A DNA stretch of 64,000 nt from Chryseobacterium wanjuense (lineage in GTDB: Bacteria > Bacteroidota > Bacteroidia > Flavobacteriales > Weeksellaceae). Positions within the stretch are counted from its first letter, which is position 1. Each line of letters starts with the position of its first letter. Under the pieces are notes generated by a model. The model was not told where the DNA came from. It did not search any database and worked only from the letters and a program-made list of their open reading frames with translations. Both the position numbers and the translations under genes were made by a program. The stretch spans positions 1,240,001 to 1,304,000 of the forward strand of contig NZ_FOIU01000001.1 of the NCBI RefSeq assembly GCF_900111495.1. The letters are read 5' to 3'. Below, piece by piece: positions 9,204-17,755 of the stretch.

Positions 9204-9300
9204 GATGCTTCGACGAAGCTCAGCATGACAACTCTAATACTAGCCGTTTTTTTAACAGTATATTTGTAGCGATGTCATGCTGAGCCCCGTCGAAGCATCC
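9204..9300. repeat. Facing pair of dispersed TGTCATGCTGAG elements
   Basis: A minus-strand copy (9204-9243, ending CTCTAATACTAG) faces a plus-strand copy (9267-9300, GCGATGTCATGCTGAG...CGAAGCATCC). The arms complement each other over about 30 bases. The right copy lies between the TATATTTG promoter at 9259 and the downstream gene and contains the ATG of its longest frame. Confidence 0.8.
9259..9266 (+). promoter_or_regulatory. -7 element TATATTTG for the methyltransferase gene
   Basis: Exact TAnnTTTG match, but separated from the homologous coding sequence by a repeat element (9267-9300). Confidence 0.5.
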
Positions 9301-10470
9301 CACACAAGAAAAAAATCTGTGGGACATAAAACAATATTAAACAAAGAAATTCAAAAATACATCAATGCAAATCTAAACACAGACTTGCATTCTTTGCTGT
9401 TAAAAAAATCTCCATTTCCTGAGGTTTCCATGCAGGAAATCGTTCAGCAGATCAAAGGAAAACAAGTTGCGCAGAAAAAATTTCCATTTTTATTAAAAGA
9501 TGAAATTATTTTCCCGCCACAATTGAACTTAGAACAATCTTCATCTGAGAAAACAGCGCTTTATAAATCCGGAATTGTAAAAGGAAAGAAATTCATTGAT
9601 CTCACCAGCGGTTTCGGAATAGATGCCTATTATTTATCTCAAAATTTTGAAGAAATTACGCTTGTCGAGCAAAACCTGGAACTGTTGGAAATTGTCGAGC
9701 ATAACTGGAATATTTTAGGCAAAAAAGCAACATTCATCAATCAAAAACTGGAAGATTTTTTAGAAGAAAATCAGGAAAAATTTGATGTGGTTTATCTCGA
9801 TCCGGCGCGAAGAGACGATCATAAAAACAAAGTTTTTCTTTTGGAAGACTTGTCGCCCAATATTATTGAAATTCAGGAAAAATTGTTGTCAATTTCCAAT
9901 GAAGTGGTGATAAAATTGTCTCCTTTAATCGATTTAAAATACCTCATTTCCGTCTTACCGAACGTTTTCAGGATTGATATTATCGCCTTAAAAAACGATG
10001 TAAAAGAAGTTGTTGTCTTTCTTTCCAATGAAAATTCAGGAGAAATTATCTGCAATTGTCTGAATCTTGAAAGTGGTGAATCAATATTTACATTTACATT
10101 CGGAGAAGAAGAAAAAGCAGTGGCTGCATATTCTGAACCTGAAAAATTTATATATATTCCCAATCATTCCATTTTGAAAGCGGGAGTTTTTAATTTAATT
10201 TCAGAAAAATTTTCATTAAAAAAGCTTCATCCGAATACCCATCTTTACACCTCGGAAGAAAAACTTGATGATTTTCCGGGTAGAATTTTAGAGATGGAAG
10301 TTATTGATGCTAAACATATTAAAAATAAAAGTCAGTTTAATATTATTTCAAAAAATTATCCTTTAAAACCTGAAGAAATCAAAAAGAAATACAGCCTGAA
10401 AGATGGCGGAGAAAGCTACCTTATTTTTACACAATCCAAAAAAGGAAAAATAATATTAAAATCAGTATAA
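9277..10470 (+). CDS. Class I SAM-dependent methyltransferase, THUMP-like C-terminal domain
   Basis: Probable nucleic-acid or RNA methyltransferase; substrate unknown. The Rossmann core begins near residue 105 with FIDLTSGFGIDAYYLS (SAM-binding motif I with an acidic motif II in ITLVEQN). Motif IV is DVVYLDPARRD near residue 172, a DPxR type seen in proteins annotated as THUMP-like-domain methyltransferases. The C-terminal half matches that domain loosely. The start is doubtful. The ATG at 9277 lies inside a dispersed repeat, and residues 1 to about 20 (SPVEASHTRKK...) are repeat-derived; homology seems to begin at LNKEIQKYIN (about residue 21). A GTG at 9319 is an alternative start. Cytoplasmic. 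Confidence 0.8.
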   Translation: MLSPVEASHTRKKSVGHKTILNKEIQKYINANLNTDLHSLLLKKSPFPEVSMQEIVQQIKGKQVAQKKFPFLLKDEIIFPPQLNLEQSSSEKTALYKSGIVKGKKFIDLTSGFGIDAYYLSQNFEEITLVEQNLELLEIVEHNWNILGKKATFINQKLEDFLEENQEKFDVVYLDPARRDDHKNKVFLLEDLSPNIIEIQEKLLSISNEVVIKLSPLIDLKYLISVLPNVFRIDIIALKNDVKEVVVFLSNENSGEIICNCLNLESGESIFTFTFGEEEKAVAAYSEPEKFIYIPNHSILKAGVFNLISEKFSLKKLHPNTHLYTSEEKLDDFPGRILEMEVIDAKHIKNKSQFNIISKNYPLKPEEIKKKYSLKDGGESYLIFTQSKKGKIILKSV

Positions 10471-10605
10471 AAATGTTGCCGAAAAAAATAGGAATCCTTA
10501 ATTTTGGGCAATCAAAAAATTGAGCATGAAATCGCTTGCCGGTAAATAATTATAATTGGCTGAAATAATGCGATTCATATGACCTTTAAAAAATAAATCT
10601 TACAT

Positions 10606-10890
10606 ATGAAAAAATTAGTTATATGTTTAGCCCTTGCGACTGTTGCTGTAAGCTGCAAAAAAATTCAGGCTGGCGGAAATAAGAATGTTATAAAGCTTGA
10701 AGAAGGAGCAGACAGATATTCTGAAGATGTACAAGGTGGTGGTGAAGCTCACGGGCATGGTCACGAAACTGCTGCAGAACACACAGAAAAAGCAACTGCT
10801 GAAAAACATGAGGCTGAAGCTCCAAAAACGGACAGTGCAACTGCAACTGCAAAACCTGCTGAAGCTCAGACTCCTAAAGCTGAACACTAA
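10606..10890 (+). CDS. Small lipoprotein rich in Ala, Glu, Lys and His
   Basis: No recognised family. Residues 1-17 form a lipoprotein signal with lipobox VAVSC (Cys17). The remaining 77 residues are low-complexity: a GGGEAHGHGHET histidine patch around residue 45-56 followed by Ala/Glu/Lys/Thr-rich repeats to the end, predicted disordered. It would be anchored in the periplasmic or outer-membrane leaflet. The histidine patch could bind metal, which is inference only. It is flanked by a clear terminator downstream and appears monocistronic. Confidence 0.75.
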   Translation: MKKLVICLALATVAVSCKKIQAGGNKNVIKLEEGADRYSEDVQGGGEAHGHGHETAAEHTEKATAEKHEAEAPKTDSATATAKPAEAQTPKAEH

Positions 10891-10911
10891 TTATCAGTAC
10901 ACCATATAAAG

Positions 10912-10942
10912 AATGTCCCGCAGAAATGTGGGACATTTTTTT
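10912..10942 (+). terminator. Rho-independent terminator after the small lipoprotein
   Basis: AATGTCCC pairs with GGGACATT around a 10-base loop, followed by T7. Confidence 0.85.
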
Positions 10943-11072
10943 GGAGCTTTATCCCGCTTTCCGCACTCGCTATTTTTTTTGTTTCGCTGCGGTCTCGTCG
11001 AAGACGAGACCGCAGCGAAACAAAAAAAATGAGCTCAAACAAATGCTGCAATCGGGGCTAAGGTGGCAGTCG
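10943..11072. repeat. Long hairpin element, copy 1 (28-bp perfect stem)
   Basis: Conserved left end with ATCCCGCTTTCCGCACTCGC, then a perfect 28-base stem (10972-10999 with 11003-11030, loop GAA), then a right end TGAGCTCAAACAAATGCTGC followed by AATCGGGGCTAAGG and GCAGTC. Copy 2 at 25836-25962 has the same ends but a different, equally perfect stem. Open frames here (for example 10926-11135) are artefacts. Confidence 0.92.
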
Positions 11073-11120
11073 TTACTTTCAAGAGTCAAAGCCTTGACAA
11101 ACCTTACGATTTCAACACTC

Positions 11121-11273
11121 TGTTTGTCATCCTGAAAGGATCTCAACTATAGTATTAGAAAGAAACTTTGGTCATTGTGAACGTAGTTCAGGGAGGGACA
11201 AAGAAATCTCATTGTCTTATTTAGTTAAATGATTAATGTTTCGACTGTTGAGATCCTTACAGGATGACAAACT
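11121..11273. repeat. Facing pair of TGTCATCCTGAAAGGATCTCAA elements
   Basis: TTTGTCATCCTGAAAGG (11124-11140) runs into ATCTCAAC and TAGTATTAG; the complementary copy is at 11246-11273. A diverged member with GTCATTGTGAACG lies between them at about 11171-11212. The remainder of the spacer to 11448 shows no gene. Confidence 0.8.
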
Positions 11274-11448
11274 TTGCGGAAATTAGGATAAAAATACAAA
11301 ATAGCTAAAGCAAAATCAAATCAAAGGACGTGATGATTACATCTACAACGAGCTTAAAATCAAGATAATCATAACCTGAGGAAATTTATATGTTTTTGTT
11401 TGTTACTGCATCGCATTTTTTTTACTTTTAGCAAAACAAAATTTTACA

Positions 11449-12828
11449 ATGCAAGAGACATTAAATTACATTAACGAAAACAAACAACGTTTCGTGGATG
11501 AATTATTTGAGTTATTGAGAATTCCTTCTATTTCAGCTGATCCTGCGTACAAAAATGATGTGTTGAAATGTGCAGATGTTGTCGCAGAACACCTTAAAAA
11601 TGCAGGAGCCGATCATGTTGAAGTTTGCCAGACAAAAGGATATCCTATTGTTTTCGGGGAGAAAATTTTAGATAAAAATTTACCTACAGTTTTGGTATAC
11701 GGTCACTACGATGTACAGCCGGCTGATCCTTTGGAATTATGGACAAAACCACCATTCGAACCTTATATCGAGAAAACCGAACTTCACCCTGAAGGAGCTA
11801 TTTTTGCAAGAGGTTCTGCAGATGACAAAGGTCAGTTTTTCATGCATCTGAAAGCTTTTGAAGCAATGATGAAAACAAATGCTCTTCCTTGTAATGTGAA
11901 ATTTATTTTGGAAGGAGAAGAAGAAGTAGGGTCAGTAAGCTTAGGTGATTTCGTTAATGAAAATAAAGAAAAATTATCTTGCGACTGTATTTTAATTTCT
12001 GATACTCATATCTATAGCAACGAACAACCGACTGTTACGACAGGTTTAAGAGGATTAAGCTATGTAGAGGTTGAAGTTGAAGGACCAAACAGAGATTTAC
12101 ACTCAGGTCTTTATGGAGGTGCCGTTCCAAACCCGATTCATGTGCTTTCAAGAATGATCGCAAAATTAATCGATGAAGACGGACACATCACAATCGACGG
12201 GTTCTATGATAACGTAGAAACGGTTTCTGATGCCGATAGAGCCGACATGAATAAATTAAAGGATAACCCTGAAGAATTCAAAAAATCCATCGGATTGAGC
12301 GGAGTAGAAGGTGAAAAAGGCTATACAACCCTTGAAAGAACGTCTATCCGTCCGACATTAGACTGCAACGGAATTTGGGGCGGTTACACAGGAGAAGGTG
12401 CCAAAACAGTGATTCCTTCAAAGGCTTTTGCTAAAATTTCAATGCGTTTGGTTCCTTATCAGACTCCGGAAGAAATTACAGAAAAATTTACAGCATATTT
12501 TAAGAAAATTGCTCCTGCGAATGTAAAAGTGAAAGTAACCCCACATCATGGAGGTATGCCTTACGTTTTGCCTACAGATACTAAAGAGTTTTTAGCAGCA
12601 AAACAGGCTATGGAATCTGCCTTTGGAAAAGAAGTTCTTCCTTACAGAGGTGGTGGAAGTATTCCCATTACAGCAATGTTTGAACAGGTTTTAGGTGCTA
12701 AATCTGTATTAATGGGATTCGGATTGGATTCGGATGCGATTCATTCTCCTAACGAGCATTATGGCTTATTTAATTTCTATAAGGGAATTGAAAGTATTCC
12801 TTTATTCTTTGAAAATTACGCTAAATAA
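11449..12828 (+). CDS. M20 family dipeptidase
   Basis: Zinc-dependent exopeptidase of the carnosinase/CNDP-like M20 branch, predicted cytoplasmic, hydrolysing dipeptides. The 459 residues include the metal ligands and catalytic motifs in order: YGHYDVQP (about residues 85-92), GSADDKGQ with the bridging Asp (about 123-130), EGEEEVGS with the catalytic Glu pair (about 155-162), a ligand Asp in ISDTHIYS (about 183-190), and the C-terminal IHSPNEHYG (about 433). The dimerisation lid is inserted between, with DLHSGLYGGAVPNP. Length and order are normal. It stands alone, with its own terminator. The substrate cannot be deduced. Confidence 0.93.
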   Translation: MQETLNYINENKQRFVDELFELLRIPSISADPAYKNDVLKCADVVAEHLKNAGADHVEVCQTKGYPIVFGEKILDKNLPTVLVYGHYDVQPADPLELWTKPPFEPYIEKTELHPEGAIFARGSADDKGQFFMHLKAFEAMMKTNALPCNVKFILEGEEEVGSVSLGDFVNENKEKLSCDCILISDTHIYSNEQPTVTTGLRGLSYVEVEVEGPNRDLHSGLYGGAVPNPIHVLSRMIAKLIDEDGHITIDGFYDNVETVSDADRADMNKLKDNPEEFKKSIGLSGVEGEKGYTTLERTSIRPTLDCNGIWGGYTGEGAKTVIPSKAFAKISMRLVPYQTPEEITEKFTAYFKKIAPANVKVKVTPHHGGMPYVLPTDTKEFLAAKQAMESAFGKEVLPYRGGGSIPITAMFEQVLGAKSVLMGFGLDSDAIHSPNEHYGLFNFYKGIESIPLFFENYAK

Positions 12829-12848
12829 TTTTTTTATAAAAAAAAATT

Positions 12849-12881
12849 AATCCCTAAGGTGTTTCTTAGGGATTTTTTTTT
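12849..12881 (+). terminator. Rho-independent terminator after the M20 dipeptidase
   Basis: AATCCCTAAG / CTTAGGGATT perfect 10-bp stem, 6-base loop, T9. Confidence 0.93.
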
Positions 12882-12908
12882 ATATTTACCTCAAAATAAA
12901 TAATTATC

Positions 12909-13811
12909 ATGAAAAAACTTTTACTCTCTCTAGGGTTGTTTACCTTCCTTATAGGTAACGCTCAAATGAACTATAGCTTCGAATCTTCACAAGGATATAC
13001 TCTTGGAAACATTTCTGGACAAAACAGTTGGGGTGCTACGGCTGCTGCAAATATTGCGGTAGTTTCTGCTGAACAGGCAAATCCTGGTACACAATCTTTA
13101 AAAATTACAGGAAATAACGGCACTAATCACGCTGTAGCAGGGCCTATTAGTCCTACAACAACGGTAAATGGGCCAATAGTTACGGTTCTTTTTAATGCAT
13201 ACTTTACACCTTCAGTTCCTGCAGGAGATGAGTGTGACTTCTTTTTTTCACCGCAATCACCTTCTCAGAGTACTATCAATGCAAGAATGAGATTTGACTT
13301 TCAAAATAATATTCTTGTTGTTGACATGGATCCAACTACTCTTCAACTTGGATATATAGATACAGGCGCAAACTTTACAAGAAGTGCCTGGAATACTTAT
13401 AAAATACAATTAGATTTTGCTAATAATGAAGCAAAATATTATCAAAACGGTACACTAATCTATACCGGAGAAGTTGTAGGAGGAACAATGGTAGGTAATT
13501 TAGCAATTACGAATGATAACTACAACAGCTCTGCATATTTTGATGGAATTCAGGTAATAAGCGGAGTTCTTGGAACTTCAGATGTGAAAAAACTATCGTA
13601 TAAAATGTATCCTAACCCAACTTCTGACTTTGCAATCATCGAAACACCGGACAAAATAAACTCTATTGAAGTTTATGATTTCTCAGGTAAAAAACTAGAT
13701 GCGCCTTTTGTTAATAATAAGGTAGATCTTAGAGGATTGGCTGCAGGGGTTTATATTTTGAACATTAATACTCCTAAAGGTAAAGTAACCGATAGAATCG
13801 TTAAAAAATAA
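12909..13811 (+). CDS. T9SS-exported protein, lectin/laminin-G-like beta sandwich (tentative)
   Basis: Secreted or surface protein of unknown function, 300 residues. A signal peptide covers residues 1 to about 18 (FLIGNAQ). The central region (about 20-220) is beta-rich, with YSFESSQGYTLGNISGQNSW near its start and an AYFDGIQ strand near its end, reminiscent of concanavalin/LamG-type folds; this is only fold-level resemblance. The C-terminal domain (MYPNPTSDFAIIET ... RIVKK, about residues 230-300) is a T9SS type A sorting domain. It is the first of three adjacent genes with related tails, each with its own terminator. Confidence 0.8.
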   Translation: MKKLLLSLGLFTFLIGNAQMNYSFESSQGYTLGNISGQNSWGATAAANIAVVSAEQANPGTQSLKITGNNGTNHAVAGPISPTTTVNGPIVTVLFNAYFTPSVPAGDECDFFFSPQSPSQSTINARMRFDFQNNILVVDMDPTTLQLGYIDTGANFTRSAWNTYKIQLDFANNEAKYYQNGTLIYTGEVVGGTMVGNLAITNDNYNSSAYFDGIQVISGVLGTSDVKKLSYKMYPNPTSDFAIIETPDKINSIEVYDFSGKKLDAPFVNNKVDLRGLAAGVYILNINTPKGKVTDRIVKK

Positions 13812-13831
13812 GAATTAAAATAATATTATAT

Positions 13832-13860
13832 AAAACCGCTTTATTTAAAGCGGTTTTTTT
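13832..13860 (+). terminator. Rho-independent terminator
   Basis: AAACCGCTTTA / TAAAGCGGTTT stem followed by T7. Confidence 0.9.
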
Positions 13861-14008
13861 ATTTTCTATTCAAAAAAAAGAAGATGTAAAAAAGTAATGT
13901 ATAATTGTTTATTGTTGTAAATTTTCAACAAATATCACTTTTTAATGAAATAATATTTTGTTTTATTCTTAAATACTATTACATTTGATAATTGCACAAA
14001 ATACTATT

Positions 14009-14806
14009 ATGAAAACATTTTTACTAATCGGAGCATTCGTGGGTATCAACTCACAGATGAATGCACAAACTACTATTTTTAACGAAACTTTTGAAACCAA
14101 TTCTCCAACTGTCAATGATTGGTCATTTCTTGATAACGACGGCGATTCCCAAAACTGGACTATAGACGATGAACCTGCAAATACGGATCCGTGGGGATAT
14201 ACGGGTAGGATTTATGTTTCCCTTTCTGCAGGAACAACACCTGACAATGTGTTGATTTCTCCCGTCATAAACCTTCCGGCAGGAGCTACAACACTGTCCT
14301 ATCAGGTCGGCGGTTTTTTTCCTTCGCTGCCTGAGGAGCATTATGCAGTGTATGTTTTACCATCAAATGCTGTGTTTACGGGTAGCGAAGCTCCTGTTTT
14401 TGAGGAGACACTTACTGCAGCTGAAGCAAGTATGGCAGCCACAAGAACTGCAGATATTTCTGCGATAGCAGGGCAGGATGTGAAAATATATTTCAGACAT
14501 TATGGAACTAATAACCAGCTTGCTATTATTTTAGACAATGTTAAAATTACACAGAATGTTTTGGCAACTTCGGAGGTTTCCCATGCTGAAAAAATAGGAC
14601 TATATCCCAATCCTGTGTCAGATTTTATCAATTTAAAAACTCAGTCTAAAATCATATATTCGGAAGTTTATGATATGTCAGGAAGAAAAATAAATATTGA
14701 ATTAAATGATAATAAACTAGATGTAAGAAACCTGCAATCCGGAAACTATATCATTAAGATTGGAACGAAAGAAGGAATTACTTCCCAAAAGTTTATCAAA
14801 AAATAA
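14009..14806 (+). CDS. T9SS-exported choice-of-anchor J-like protein
   Basis: Secreted protein, 265 residues from the chosen ATG. The frame extends upstream to a TTG at 13985, but the signal peptide MKTFLLIGAFVGINSQMNAQ begins at 14009. The mature part starts with FNETFETNSPTVNDWSFLDNDGDSQNW, the pattern of the choice-of-anchor J (MAM-like) domain. It is followed by a jelly-roll with VKIYFRHYGTNNQLAIILDNVKI near its end. The tail LYPNPVSDFINLKT ... SQKFIKK (last about 70 residues) is T9SS type A and ends in the same TKEGITSQKFIKK string as the next gene, suggesting duplication of the tail or whole gene. Function unknown. Confidence 0.85.
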   Translation: MKTFLLIGAFVGINSQMNAQTTIFNETFETNSPTVNDWSFLDNDGDSQNWTIDDEPANTDPWGYTGRIYVSLSAGTTPDNVLISPVINLPAGATTLSYQVGGFFPSLPEEHYAVYVLPSNAVFTGSEAPVFEETLTAAEASMAATRTADISAIAGQDVKIYFRHYGTNNQLAIILDNVKITQNVLATSEVSHAEKIGLYPNPVSDFINLKTQSKIIYSEVYDMSGRKINIELNDNKLDVRNLQSGNYIIKIGTKEGITSQKFIKK

Positions 14807-14840
14807 ATAAATAAATAAATAAATTAAAAGATATATAGAC

Positions 14841-14867
14841 AAAACGCTTCGATTTCGAAGCGTTTTT
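14841..14867 (+). terminator. Rho-independent terminator
   Basis: AAACGCTTCGA / TCGAAGCGTTT perfect 11-bp stem, TT loop, T5. Confidence 0.9.
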
Positions 14868-15023
14868 CTTTTCATAAAATTTTTAAAATAGAGAAAATTT
14901 TTAAAAGATTTTCTTCATAATTATCAATTTTGCGCTCAATTCACATCTTTTGGAATTAGAAATTTGTTTTTATTTTTTGATGAAATAAATTTACTGCCAA
15001 TAATTATTTTAATAAAAAAACTT

Positions 15024-15938
15024 ATGAAAAAAATTTTATTTCTTACCGCTTTGTTGGGTATTTTACAGTTAAAAGCACAGACTGTTGTTTTTTCACAGAC
15101 ATCTTCAGGTACTACAGGGATAATTTCTGATGCCATTGCCAATGGCAGTTTTGTTGCATCTGCAGATGATTTTACCCTTACAAATCAGACGACAGTTACA
15201 AAAGTGAAAGTGGAAGGATTTCAAAATGCAGGTACTCTAGCAGCTATTGAAGCCACGGGATTAATGATGTACATTTATGCTGATAATGCAGGAAAACCTG
15301 CAGGAATTCCTAACAACCCTGCGGTGGCTCCAATTGCACAGATTGATATTGCCAAAGGGGCACCGGGTTATAGTTTAGTAAAGTCAGGAACATATAATTT
15401 TACTTTTTCTGTTGATGTGACAGCTGCTTTATCAAGTCCTTTGGTTTTGCAGCCAGGGACAGTGTATTGGTTGGTATTCATCGCTAAAACCAATTTATCA
15501 GATTTTACTTCTTCTGCCTCTACAAGATTCAACTGGTTTGCAGGACAGGCGAATGGAAATATGGCTAAATTGGTGGATCCAGGTAATGCCTTTGGAGTTG
15601 GTGCTACCTCATGGAGCACTATATCAACCTTAACCAACCAGCCTGCCTATAATGGTTTAGCATTTTCTATCGAAGGTAATAATGCGGTGTTGGGAACAAC
15701 CGAAGTATTTAGCAATATAAAAGAAATTGCTGTTTCACCAAACCCAACTTCAGACTATTTGTTTATAAAGGCTAAATCTAAAGTGAATAAAATTGAAGTT
15801 TTTGATTTTGCCGGAAGAAAAATGAATGTGAGCAGCAATGAAGAGAGAGTAGATGTAAGAGGCCTTCAGACCGGAAATTATATTATTAAAGTTGAAACGA
15901 AAGAAGGAATTACTTCTCAAAAATTTATCAAGAAATAA
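15024..15938 (+). CDS. T9SS-exported protein of unknown function
   Basis: Secreted protein, 304 residues. The frame opens at 14964, but the signal peptide MKKILFLTALLGILQLKAQ starts at 15024, which I take as the start. The body (about residues 20-230) is beta-rich, with a choice-of-anchor-like pattern (SFVASADDFTLTNQTTVTKVKVEGF and LQPGTVYWLVFIAKTN). I do not assign a domain. The C-terminus (VSPNPTSDYLFIKA ... SQKFIKK) is a T9SS type A sorting domain, nearly identical in its last 13 residues to the preceding gene. It is probably a surface or secreted adhesin or enzyme accessory; function unknown. Confidence 0.8.
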   Translation: MKKILFLTALLGILQLKAQTVVFSQTSSGTTGIISDAIANGSFVASADDFTLTNQTTVTKVKVEGFQNAGTLAAIEATGLMMYIYADNAGKPAGIPNNPAVAPIAQIDIAKGAPGYSLVKSGTYNFTFSVDVTAALSSPLVLQPGTVYWLVFIAKTNLSDFTSSASTRFNWFAGQANGNMAKLVDPGNAFGVGATSWSTISTLTNQPAYNGLAFSIEGNNAVLGTTEVFSNIKEIAVSPNPTSDYLFIKAKSKVNKIEVFDFAGRKMNVSSNEERVDVRGLQTGNYIIKVETKEGITSQKFIKK

Positions 15939-15962
15939 TTAATGATAAATGTTAGTATTAAT

Positions 15963-15987
15963 AAAACGCTCTAATTGGGGCGTTTTT
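15963..15987 (+). terminator. Rho-independent terminator
   Basis: AAACGCTC / GGGGCGTTT (one G-U pair) followed by T5. Confidence 0.75.
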
Positions 15988-16018
15988 GTTATTTTTAAGA
16001 ACTTAAATCCATGATATC

Positions 16019-16723
16019 ATGATAGAAAATAAAGTTGCTTATATAACGGGCGGAACCAAAGGTATAGGTTTGGGAATTGCCAAAATTTTACTTGAAAATG
16101 GAGTTTCGGTTGCATTTTCGGGGCGAAAAAGAGATGATGTGGAAAAAGCTGAACAAGATTTAAAGCAATATTCCGCAAATGTTTTAGGAATTGTTTCCGA
16201 TGTCCGAAGTCTGGAAAGTGAAGAGGAGGCCGTAAAATATATTAAAGAAAAATTCGGAAGATTGGATTTTGTTATTGCCAATGCAGGAGTGGGAATTTTT
16301 AAGCCCGTAGATCAGCTGACAGCCGATGACTGGAATGATATGATCGAAACGAATTTAACGGGAGTTTTCTATACATTAAAAGCGTCAGTCGAAGAATTAA
16401 AAAAGACAGAAGGCTATTATATCACCATCTCAAGTCTGGCAGGAGCCAATTTCTTTGAAAACGGAGCCGGCTACAATGCTTCAAAGTTTGGAGTGGTGGG
16501 CTTTACGCAGGCTGCAATGATTGATTTAAGAAAATATAATATCAAATCAACGGTAATCATGCCGGGTTCGGTGGCGACAAATTTCAACGGAAATATTCCT
16601 TCAGAAAAAGATGCATGGAAGATCCAGCCCGAAGATATGGGAAATCTGGTTTTGGATATTTTAAAAATGAATCCAAGGGTTTTGCCTAGTAAGATCGAAT
16701 TTAGGGCAACAAAACCAGCATGA
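16019..16723 (+). CDS. SDR family NAD(P)-dependent oxidoreductase
   Basis: Classical short-chain dehydrogenase, 234 residues, cytoplasmic. The dinucleotide site TGGTKGIGLGIA is at residues about 11-22. NAGVG is at about 90, and the catalytic set is Ser in TISSLAG (about 139), Tyr and Lys in YNASK (about 152-156). The VMPGSVATNF turn follows. The core is complete, and length is normal for 3-ketoacyl-reductase-like SDRs, but substrate cannot be predicted. It lies between a T9SS gene and etfB with no obvious operon partner. Confidence 0.9.
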   Translation: MIENKVAYITGGTKGIGLGIAKILLENGVSVAFSGRKRDDVEKAEQDLKQYSANVLGIVSDVRSLESEEEAVKYIKEKFGRLDFVIANAGVGIFKPVDQLTADDWNDMIETNLTGVFYTLKASVEELKKTEGYYITISSLAGANFFENGAGYNASKFGVVGFTQAAMIDLRKYNIKSTVIMPGSVATNFNGNIPSEKDAWKIQPEDMGNLVLDILKMNPRVLPSKIEFRATKPA

Positions 16724-16873
16724 TAAAGAGGTTTAATGCATTGAATAGTAAATTAATAAGTACTATGCATGCATAATATATTTTTTATTTATATTAGCAA
16801 AATTAATTAAAAACAAAATCTCGTATAAAAATCCCTAAGTTTTATACATAAGAGAAACAATAAAATAGTACAC

Positions 16874-17620
16874 ATGAAAATATTAGTTTGTATAAGTAGT
16901 GTTCCGGATACTACTTCCAAAATTAACTTTACGGCAGACAAATCTGCTTTCGACAAAAACGGAATTCAATGGGTAATCAACCCGTTAGATGAGTTTGCGT
17001 TAACAAAAGCAGTTAAACTTCAGGAATCTCAAGGTGCTACGGTTACGGTAATCAACGTTGGTGATGCTACTACAGAGCCTGTAATCAGAAAAGCTTTGGC
17101 AATCGGTGCAAATGATGCGGTAAGAGTAAATCTTGATCCAAAAGATAGCTACTCTACGGCAAAAGAAATCGCAGCAGTTGCTCAAAATGGTGGTTACGAC
17201 CTGATCCTTTGCGGTAAAGAATCTATCGATTATAATGGTGGTTCTGTTCCGGGAATGGTGGCTCAGTTACTGGGTAAGCCTTTCGTAAACGCGTCTGTAG
17301 GTTTAGATGTAAACGGAAGCGAAGCTACTGCAGTAAGAGAAATTGAAGGAGGTAAAGAAACTATTTCTGTAAAATTACCTGCTGTCATTGCTGGTCAGAA
17401 AGGATTAGTAGACGAAAAAGATTTGATCATTCCAAACATGAGAGGAATTATGTCTGCAAGAACAAAGCCTTTGCAGGTGGTAGAACCTACTTCTTCTGAA
17501 GTAAAAGTTCAGGGAGTTTCTTATGACAGTGTTCCGCCAAGAGCTGCTGTGAAATTGGTTTCTCCTGATAATTTGGATGAATTGGTAAGATTACTTCACG
17601 AAGAAGCGAAAGTAATTTAA
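16874..17620 (+). CDS. etfB: Electron transfer flavoprotein subunit beta
   Basis: ETF is a soluble FAD/AMP heterodimer that collects electrons from acyl-CoA dehydrogenases and passes them to the quinone pool. Beta has 248 residues with the usual start MKILVCISSVPDTTSKI, NPLDEFALTKAVKLQE (about 38-53), the AMP/adenine-site pattern ICGKESIDYNGGSVPGMVAQLLGKP (about 114-138) and the ETISVKLPAVI segment. etfA follows after a 135-base spacer containing degenerate repeat words, so the two are likely one operon. Confidence 0.96.
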   Translation: MKILVCISSVPDTTSKINFTADKSAFDKNGIQWVINPLDEFALTKAVKLQESQGATVTVINVGDATTEPVIRKALAIGANDAVRVNLDPKDSYSTAKEIAAVAQNGGYDLILCGKESIDYNGGSVPGMVAQLLGKPFVNASVGLDVNGSEATAVREIEGGKETISVKLPAVIAGQKGLVDEKDLIIPNMRGIMSARTKPLQVVEPTSSEVKVQGVSYDSVPPRAAVKLVSPDNLDELVRLLHEEAKVI

Positions 17621-17627
17621 TAAGAAC

Positions 17628-17750
17628 CAAGTAAAAAGTAAAAAGATTCAGGATAGAATTGATGTTTTCAAAATTTGAAAGTATTCAATTTCATTAAATA
17701 TACAATACAATTGGCAACCTTGAATCTTGAACGTTAAACCTTAAACAAAT
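17628..17750. repeat. Spacer between etfB and etfA with degenerate CTTGAATCTTGAA words
   Basis: Contains AAGTAAAAAGTAAAAAG words on the left and CCTTGAATCTTGAACG...AAACCTTAAAC on the right. It resembles the word-type spacer repeats seen elsewhere in the window. No gene. Confidence 0.35.
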
Positions 17751-17755
17751 TTAAA

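Noticed and set aside
10471..10605. Short minus-strand frame reading RIISANYNYLPASDF before the small lipoprotein
   Set aside because: It looks like protein-coding language over about 26 codons but is too short and unmatched to any family I recognise. It may be a gene remnant, but this cannot be supported.
10926..11135. 69-codon frame after the small lipoprotein, and similar frames at 25684-25878 and 25822-26073
   Set aside because: They read through the terminator and hairpin repeat elements; amino-acid sequence is repeat-derived.
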